Of a stretch of DNA of 64,000 nt, positions 60,584-64,000 are shown piece after piece. This DNA is from Neohoeflea coraliihabitans (GTDB lineage Bacteria > Pseudomonadota > Alphaproteobacteria > Rhizobiales > Rhizobiaceae), in assembly GCF_019334345.1 (NCBI RefSeq), contig NZ_JAHWQX010000003.1, forward strand, positions 1 through 64,000. Reading direction: 5' to 3'. Under the pieces are notes generated by a model. It saw only the letters and a program-made list of their open reading frames with translations, had not been told where the DNA came from and did no database searches. Numbering within the stretch: position 1 is the stretch's first letter; each line of letters opens with the position of its first letter. Both the position numbers and the translations under genes were made by a program.

Positions 60584-61594
60584 TCAGGCGCCGGGCCGGC
60601 CGAGACGCAGGCCGGGGGCCGGGCGCTCCTCGAGAATGCGCGAGCGGAAGCGATACAGGGCTGCCGGCCGGCCGCCCGTCTTTGCCGCCGTGCTGCCGGT
60701 CGGCTCGACAAGCGCAGCCCCCTCGACCAGACGACGGAAATTCTGCTTGTGCAGATGCCGTCCCGAAATGGCCTCGACGGTGGTCTGCAGCTCGGTCAGG
60801 GTGAATTGCGGCGGCATCAGCTCGAAGATGACCGGCCGGTACTTGATCTTGGCACGCAGGCGCTGCATCGCGGTGGCGGCAATGCGGCGGTGGTCGAAGC
60901 GCATTGCGGAACCGAGCGGCTGCGCCAGGCCGGTCTCATCAAACCGCCCATCGGCAACGCTCTCCTCGACGAGGCCCGCCTCATAGAGCAATTCGTAGCG
61001 ATCGAGGACGCGTTCCTCGTCCCAGGGAAAATCGTCGATGCCAAAGGCCATGCGCAGGCGCGATTGACGCGGCGCGTGCCGGGCGGCGGGATCGGTCTCG
61101 CGGGCCCAGCGCAACAGGCGCGGCAGAATGGCGGCGTCCAGACAGTCGGGCCGGCCGGCGCGCCAGTCTTCCCAGGGGAACAGGTCGTACCAGTTGCGCC
61201 AGCGGGCGCCGGCGCGGTTGAGCACTTCGTTCGGCTGGTCATCAATGCGGGTAAGAGCGAGATAGCCGACTGAGACCGGATGGGTGCGCACATCGTCTTC
61301 GACACGGTGACGGCCGCGATCGCCAAATGTGTAGAGTTGCTCGATATAGCCGAGTTTCAACGCGGTGCGACTTTCAACGCTTTCGCGCAACCCGGTCTCG
61401 AAGGTGCGATGGCGCGCGGGGTCGAAGGCGCCGAAGGGCAGCGTGTTGGCGGTTCGGGCGGCACTGGCCCCGTGAGGTGATCTGGCCTGCGCCGCCGGTG
61501 CCGAAATACACAGGATGAAGGGCGTATTGGCGCTGACCGCAACGATCGCCGCGTTCAGCGCGATGTGGACCGATGTGGCAAAGGTCTCAGTCAT
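60584..61594 (-). CDS. nadQ: NAD biosynthesis repressor NadQ
   Basis: A 336-aa regulator. It starts MTETFATSVHIALNAAIVAVSANTPFILCIS and contains a Nudix-like core whose catalytic box has degenerated (FETGLRESVESRTALKLGYIEQLYTFGDRGRH in place of GxxxxxExxREUxEE). The C-terminal winged helix follows (LMPPQFTLTELQTTVEAISGRHLHKQNFRRLVEGAALVEPTG). This matches the alphaproteobacterial NadQ family that represses nadABC when NAD-related metabolites are high. It lies next to nadABC in opposite orientation, and is the last of a four-gene leftward operon. Confidence 0.9.
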   Translation of the reverse strand: MTETFATSVHIALNAAIVAVSANTPFILCISAPAAQARSPHGASAARTANTLPFGAFDPARHRTFETGLRESVESRTALKLGYIEQLYTFGDRGRHRVEDDVRTHPVSVGYLALTRIDDQPNEVLNRAGARWRNWYDLFPWEDWRAGRPDCLDAAILPRLLRWARETDPAARHAPRQSRLRMAFGIDDFPWDEERVLDRYELLYEAGLVEESVADGRFDETGLAQPLGSAMRFDHRRIAATAMQRLRAKIKYRPVIFELMPPQFTLTELQTTVEAISGRHLHKQNFRRLVEGAALVEPTGSTAAKTGGRPAALYRFRSRILEERPAPGLRLGRPGA

Positions 61595-62126
61595 CAGCGA
61601 CGGCCTCTCGCGGGTCGACGATCAGCTGGAAGACGTTGCCGTGACGTGCCTCGGCACCACGACCGATGCGCTCGACGGCGCGGACCAGCCTGCCATTGCG
61701 TTCAAGCAGCGCGTCTGCCAGCGCGATCAGCCGGCCATTGGGCGTGGCCTCAGGGGAGGCGGCGCGCAGGCGTTGCACCAGAGCGTCGTCGTCCTGGTCG
61801 GGGACCGCAGCGAGGGCGGCGATCAGGGCGGCGGCCGGGGATCGGGAAATACCGAGCCAGCAGTGTACAAGCAGCGGCGCGCTGCGATCCCAGCCGCGAG
61901 CGAAGGCGATGATCTGTTCGACATGCGCCTCGGCGGGGGCGACAAAGCCGGGGCGATCATCGACAATATCATTGAGCGCGAGATTGAGATGGCGGTCAGC
62001 GCGAATGACGCCCGGTCGGTGAAAGGCCTGTGCAGCGGCGACAAGGCTGATCATCTCGCTGATGGTATGGCGCGCCGCCGTTTCGGCGATCTGATCAAGC
62101 CGGCACACGAAAATGCTCGCCATCAC
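61587..62126 (-). CDS. Dual-specificity/tyrosine phosphatase-like protein
   Basis: A 179-aa phosphatase of the Cys-dependent type. The P-loop is HCWLGISRSPAAA, with the catalytic Cys and Arg. Upstream are SIFVCRLDQIAETAARH and RADRHLNLALNDIVDD, the last of which supplies the probable general acid Asp. The substrate may be phosphoprotein or a small phosphate ester. It overlaps nadQ by eight bases and the HD-domain gene by four, so all three are translated together. Confidence 0.87.
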   Translation of the reverse strand: MMASIFVCRLDQIAETAARHTISEMISLVAAAQAFHRPGVIRADRHLNLALNDIVDDRPGFVAPAEAHVEQIIAFARGWDRSAPLLVHCWLGISRSPAAALIAALAAVPDQDDDALVQRLRAASPEATPNGRLIALADALLERNGRLVRAVERIGRGAEARHGNVFQLIVDPREAVADD

Positions 62127-62743
62127 CGTTCTCCCGAGACCGGCCGGCGTGCCGATTCGATGGCCTTGAAGCGGTCGAGAAAGCGGGCTTCGGCTTCGCG
62201 GGCCGGCCAGGGGTCGAGTTCAAGCATGTCGGATGTGACACCGCGCGGCTGGCCGAAGAAAGCGCGCGCCTCGCTGACGGTAAATCCGGCCAGCGTGGTG
62301 GCCTCGAAATAGGCGGCGATGCGATCGGCGCGCTTGATCCGCGTTTTCGACGTAGCCGGGGTCTCCGCCGGCAGTCCGAAGCGCAGGTGAATGGCTGCGC
62401 TCAGGCGCGCTTCAACTGCCTTGTAGCCGCCGCCGACAATGGACTTGAACGGTGAAATCATATCGCCAATGACATATTCGGGCGCATCATGCAGCAGGGT
62501 GAGCAGGGCGAGATCATTGTCATAGCGCTGCCCCAGCCGGGCACAGATCGCCTCGACCATGAGGCTGTGCTGGGCGACCGAGAGAGCATGATCACCGTGG
62601 GTCTGACCGTTCCAGCGGGCGACGCGGGCCAGGCCGTGCGCGATGTCGGTGATTTCGATGTCGATCGGCACCGGGTCGAGCAGATCCAGCCGGCGGCCTG
62701 AAAGCATGCGCTGCCAGGCGCGGGGCTGAGCCGATCGAGCCAT
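62123..62743 (-). CDS. HD-domain phosphohydrolase (YfbR-like)
   Basis: A 206-aa metal-dependent hydrolase. HD-superfamily residues are seen in NGQTHGDHALSVAQHSLMVEAI (His), LLTLLHDAPEYVIGDMISPFK (His-Asp pair) and IKRADRIAAYFEA (Asp). The pattern with DAPEYVIGDMISPFK is typical of the YfbR group, which dephosphorylates deoxynucleoside 5'-monophosphates. It overlaps the phosphatase gene by four bases and follows ygfZ by three bases. Confidence 0.87.
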   Translation of the reverse strand: MARSAQPRAWQRMLSGRRLDLLDPVPIDIEITDIAHGLARVARWNGQTHGDHALSVAQHSLMVEAICARLGQRYDNDLALLTLLHDAPEYVIGDMISPFKSIVGGGYKAVEARLSAAIHLRFGLPAETPATSKTRIKRADRIAAYFEATTLAGFTVSEARAFFGQPRGVTSDMLELDPWPAREAEARFLDRFKAIESARRPVSGER

Positions 62744-62746
62744 CGC

Positions 62747-63643
62747 TCAACGCTCGCCGCCGCCGGTCTGATCGCTTTCGTCAGCAGCGGACGGCGCCGG
62801 AAACGTCAAGGCCGTCCATGCCGGCAGCGCCAGCGTGATTTCAGTATTGTCGACGGTGATCGGCGCGCCAGCGGCGAGGGCGCTGCCGGCGCGATCAACA
62901 CGGATGATCGCCAGTGCGGCATCGCCGGCCACGGTGCCGAGGGCACCGATCGGTTTGCCGGCCGCCATGATGGGCGTGCCGGTGCCCGGCAGGTCGGCCG
63001 CGCCCGAAACAATGGCCAGTCGCCGCCGTGCGGTGTTGCGGTGCTTCATGCGCGAGACGACCTCCTGGCCGACAAAGCACCCCTTGCGGAAATCGATGCC
63101 GCCATTGAGATCCATCAAAACGTCATGCGGGAACGCGTCGGACAGGGCGAAGTCAGCGCCCGATTCAGCCACCGCATTGTGGATGCGCAGCCTGTTCCAG
63201 GCGCTGATGTCGGCGTGCTCGCCTGCGGCGTCTTCCGCTTGCGCTGATGTGCCGTAATGACGCGCCACGGGCAGTTCGGCGCCGGTGGCGCGAAAGCGCG
63301 CATCCGGAAAATCACCTGGTTTGACGGCGTCGCCCCACCGCGCTTCGATCGGCCGCTCCGGACGCTCGGTGATCTCGACGGCAGCGCGCAGGCGGTACAT
63401 CATCATGCGGCGCATGAAGTCCGTCGCCAGCGCGCCGGAGATATCGACAAGGAAGCGATCCTCGTGCCTGGTGATCAGAAAATCGAACAGGATCTTGCCC
63501 TGCGGGGTCAGGAGGGCGGATGGCCAGGCCACATCTGCGGGCATGGCCACCACATTGCTGGTGACCAGCCGCTCGAGGAAGTCGCTGGCCTCGTCGCCGG
63601 CGATTTCGATCAGGGTTCTATCTGGCAACTGAACCGTCGGCAC
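62747..63643 (-). CDS. ygfZ: YgfZ/GcvT-like folate-binding Fe-S cluster protein
   Basis: A 298-aa protein of the aminomethyltransferase-like fold. The family motif KGCFVGQEVVSRMKHR contains the conserved Cys; TSNVVAMPADVAWPSALLTPQGKILFDFLI and NGGIDFRKGC are also typical. YgfZ uses tetrahydrofolate and helps keep or build certain iron-sulfur clusters, including that of MiaB. That link may be relevant next to NadA, an iron-sulfur enzyme. First gene of ygfZ-HD-phosphatase-nadQ. Confidence 0.93.
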   Translation of the reverse strand: MPTVQLPDRTLIEIAGDEASDFLERLVTSNVVAMPADVAWPSALLTPQGKILFDFLITRHEDRFLVDISGALATDFMRRMMMYRLRAAVEITERPERPIEARWGDAVKPGDFPDARFRATGAELPVARHYGTSAQAEDAAGEHADISAWNRLRIHNAVAESGADFALSDAFPHDVLMDLNGGIDFRKGCFVGQEVVSRMKHRNTARRRLAIVSGAADLPGTGTPIMAAGKPIGALGTVAGDAALAIIRVDRAGSALAAGAPITVDNTEITLALPAWTALTFPAPSAADESDQTGGGER

Positions 63644-63798
63644 GCTCTGTGTCCTTGATCCGGAAAAGGCCTAACTAGGCGCTAAACGGTCAGCAGGCAA
63701 GGGAACGCCGCGGTTGCCGCAAGACGAGTTTACGGCATTTTCCGGCTTTGCTGCGAGCCACTGCTTTCTCAGGGGATCCGGGTCCGGATCAATTCGTG

Positions 63799-64000
63799 TC
63801 AGTCGCCGGCGAGGAAAGACTGCCATTGCCCGTCGGGCGTAATGCCGAGACGGAAGAAATTATAGGCGCCGAAATTCTTCATATCCTCGAGATCACCGGC
63901 TGTGACGATGCGCAGGATCTCGACCTTCTGCGCGTTGCTCAACGTGTCGAGATCGCTGATCACGAAATAGGGCCAGACATAGATTTCCTCGGCGGTACCG
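63799..64000 (-). CDS. Hypothetical protein, 3' end only
   Basis: The minus strand is open from the window edge to a stop at 63799-63801, giving at least 66 residues: AEEIYVWPYFVISDLDTLS, QKVEILRIVTAGDLEDMKNF and GAYNFFRLGITPDGQWQSFLAGD at the C-terminus. The start lies outside the window. I recall similar ends in conserved rhizobial proteins of unknown role. It is upstream of ygfZ on the same strand, with 155 bp between, a stretch in which I see no gene. Confidence 0.6.
   Translation of the reverse strand, partial: GTAEEIYVWPYFVISDLDTLSNAQKVEILRIVTAGDLEDMKNFGAYNFFRLGITPDGQWQSFLAGD

Noticed and set aside
61587-61594. Possible frameshift between phosphatase and nadQ
   Set aside because: The eight-base overlap joins two complete proteins, each with its own conserved start and end, so it is an ordinary coupled overlap.
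1-64000. CRISPR arrays, rRNA operons, complete tRNA genes
   Set aside because: No regularly spaced repeats, no rRNA signature segments and no T-arm sequence such as GGTTCGAATCC were found on reading both strands.

Overview
The window reads as chromosome of a high-GC alphaproteobacterium of the order Hyphomicrobiales (Rhizobiales). The basis is the gene content and order I recognise: RopA/Omp2-type porins, an Omp10-type lipoprotein, NadQ with nadABC, the bifunctional Rel/Rsh next to rpoZ, the dapA-smpB and acpS-lepB-rnc-era-recO blocks, GapR (DUF2312), DUF1036-pyk, homospermidine synthase and a cysteine-free L36. The genus cannot be fixed from sequence alone. No CRISPR array, rRNA gene, complete tRNA or complete insertion sequence was seen.

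Layout. (1) 1-3.45 kb is accessory DNA. It holds a short ribbon-helix-helix-like protein, a serine recombinase and a row of five very small genes. Each of those five is preceded by nearly the same ribosome-binding leader. The row ends beside the 5' half of a tRNA-Ser(GCU), and a tyrosine recombinase with an AT-rich 5' end follows. (2) 3.5-6.5 kb carries two divergent, near-duplicate porins arranged like the Brucella omp2a/omp2b locus. (3) 6.5-13 kb holds a hydrolase, a Slt-type lytic transglycosylase, dapA-smpB, and a family-5 uracil-DNA glycosylase with a NYN-domain protein. (4) 13-20.9 kb is a housekeeping run: rpoZ, rel, a DUF2062 membrane protein, acpS, lepB, rnc, era, recO and a thioesterase. 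(5) 20.9-30.3 kb is mostly leftward: a PhoX-type phosphatase, an extremely acidic LysM protein, an adenylating enzyme, omp10, hss, a haem-dependent N-demethylase-like protein and pepF. (6) 30.4-38.9 kb holds a sigma-54 response regulator, a DUF882 envelope protein, gapR, DUF1036-pyk, a hydrolase, a TPR protein and rpmJ. (7) 39-47.9 kb holds purEK, two DUF465 proteins, an ArsR-type regulator, an acyl-CoA synthetase, a TauE permease, a ThiE-like protein, a Sel1 protein, efp and suhB. (8) 48-56.7 kb holds a MotA/TolQ-like plus OmpA-like pair, an ABC exporter, rpmE, an MFS carrier and a DUF2339 membrane protein. (9) 56.8-64 kb is de novo NAD synthesis (nadABC) behind a 33-base palindrome, converging on ygfZ-HD-phosphatase-nadQ, with a truncated gene at the window edge.

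How genes work together. nadA-nadB-nadC make nicotinate mononucleotide from aspartate, and the palindrome upstream is the likely target of the NadQ repressor encoded just downstream. lepB-rnc-era-recO overlap or nearly abut and look co-transcribed. purE and purK form one two-step module. The MotA/TolQ-like and OmpA-like proteins are three bases apart and probably form one ion-driven envelope complex outside any flagellar cluster. The porin pair shares its coding start and its leader, including a small hairpin that presents the ribosome-binding site in the loop.

Most of the window is ordinary core genome. The least explained parts are the left-end accessory block with its tRNA fragment, the shared porin leader hairpin, the acidic LysM protein, the stand-alone motor-like pair and the conserved-looking cluster around nadQ. 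I found no clear new defence system.
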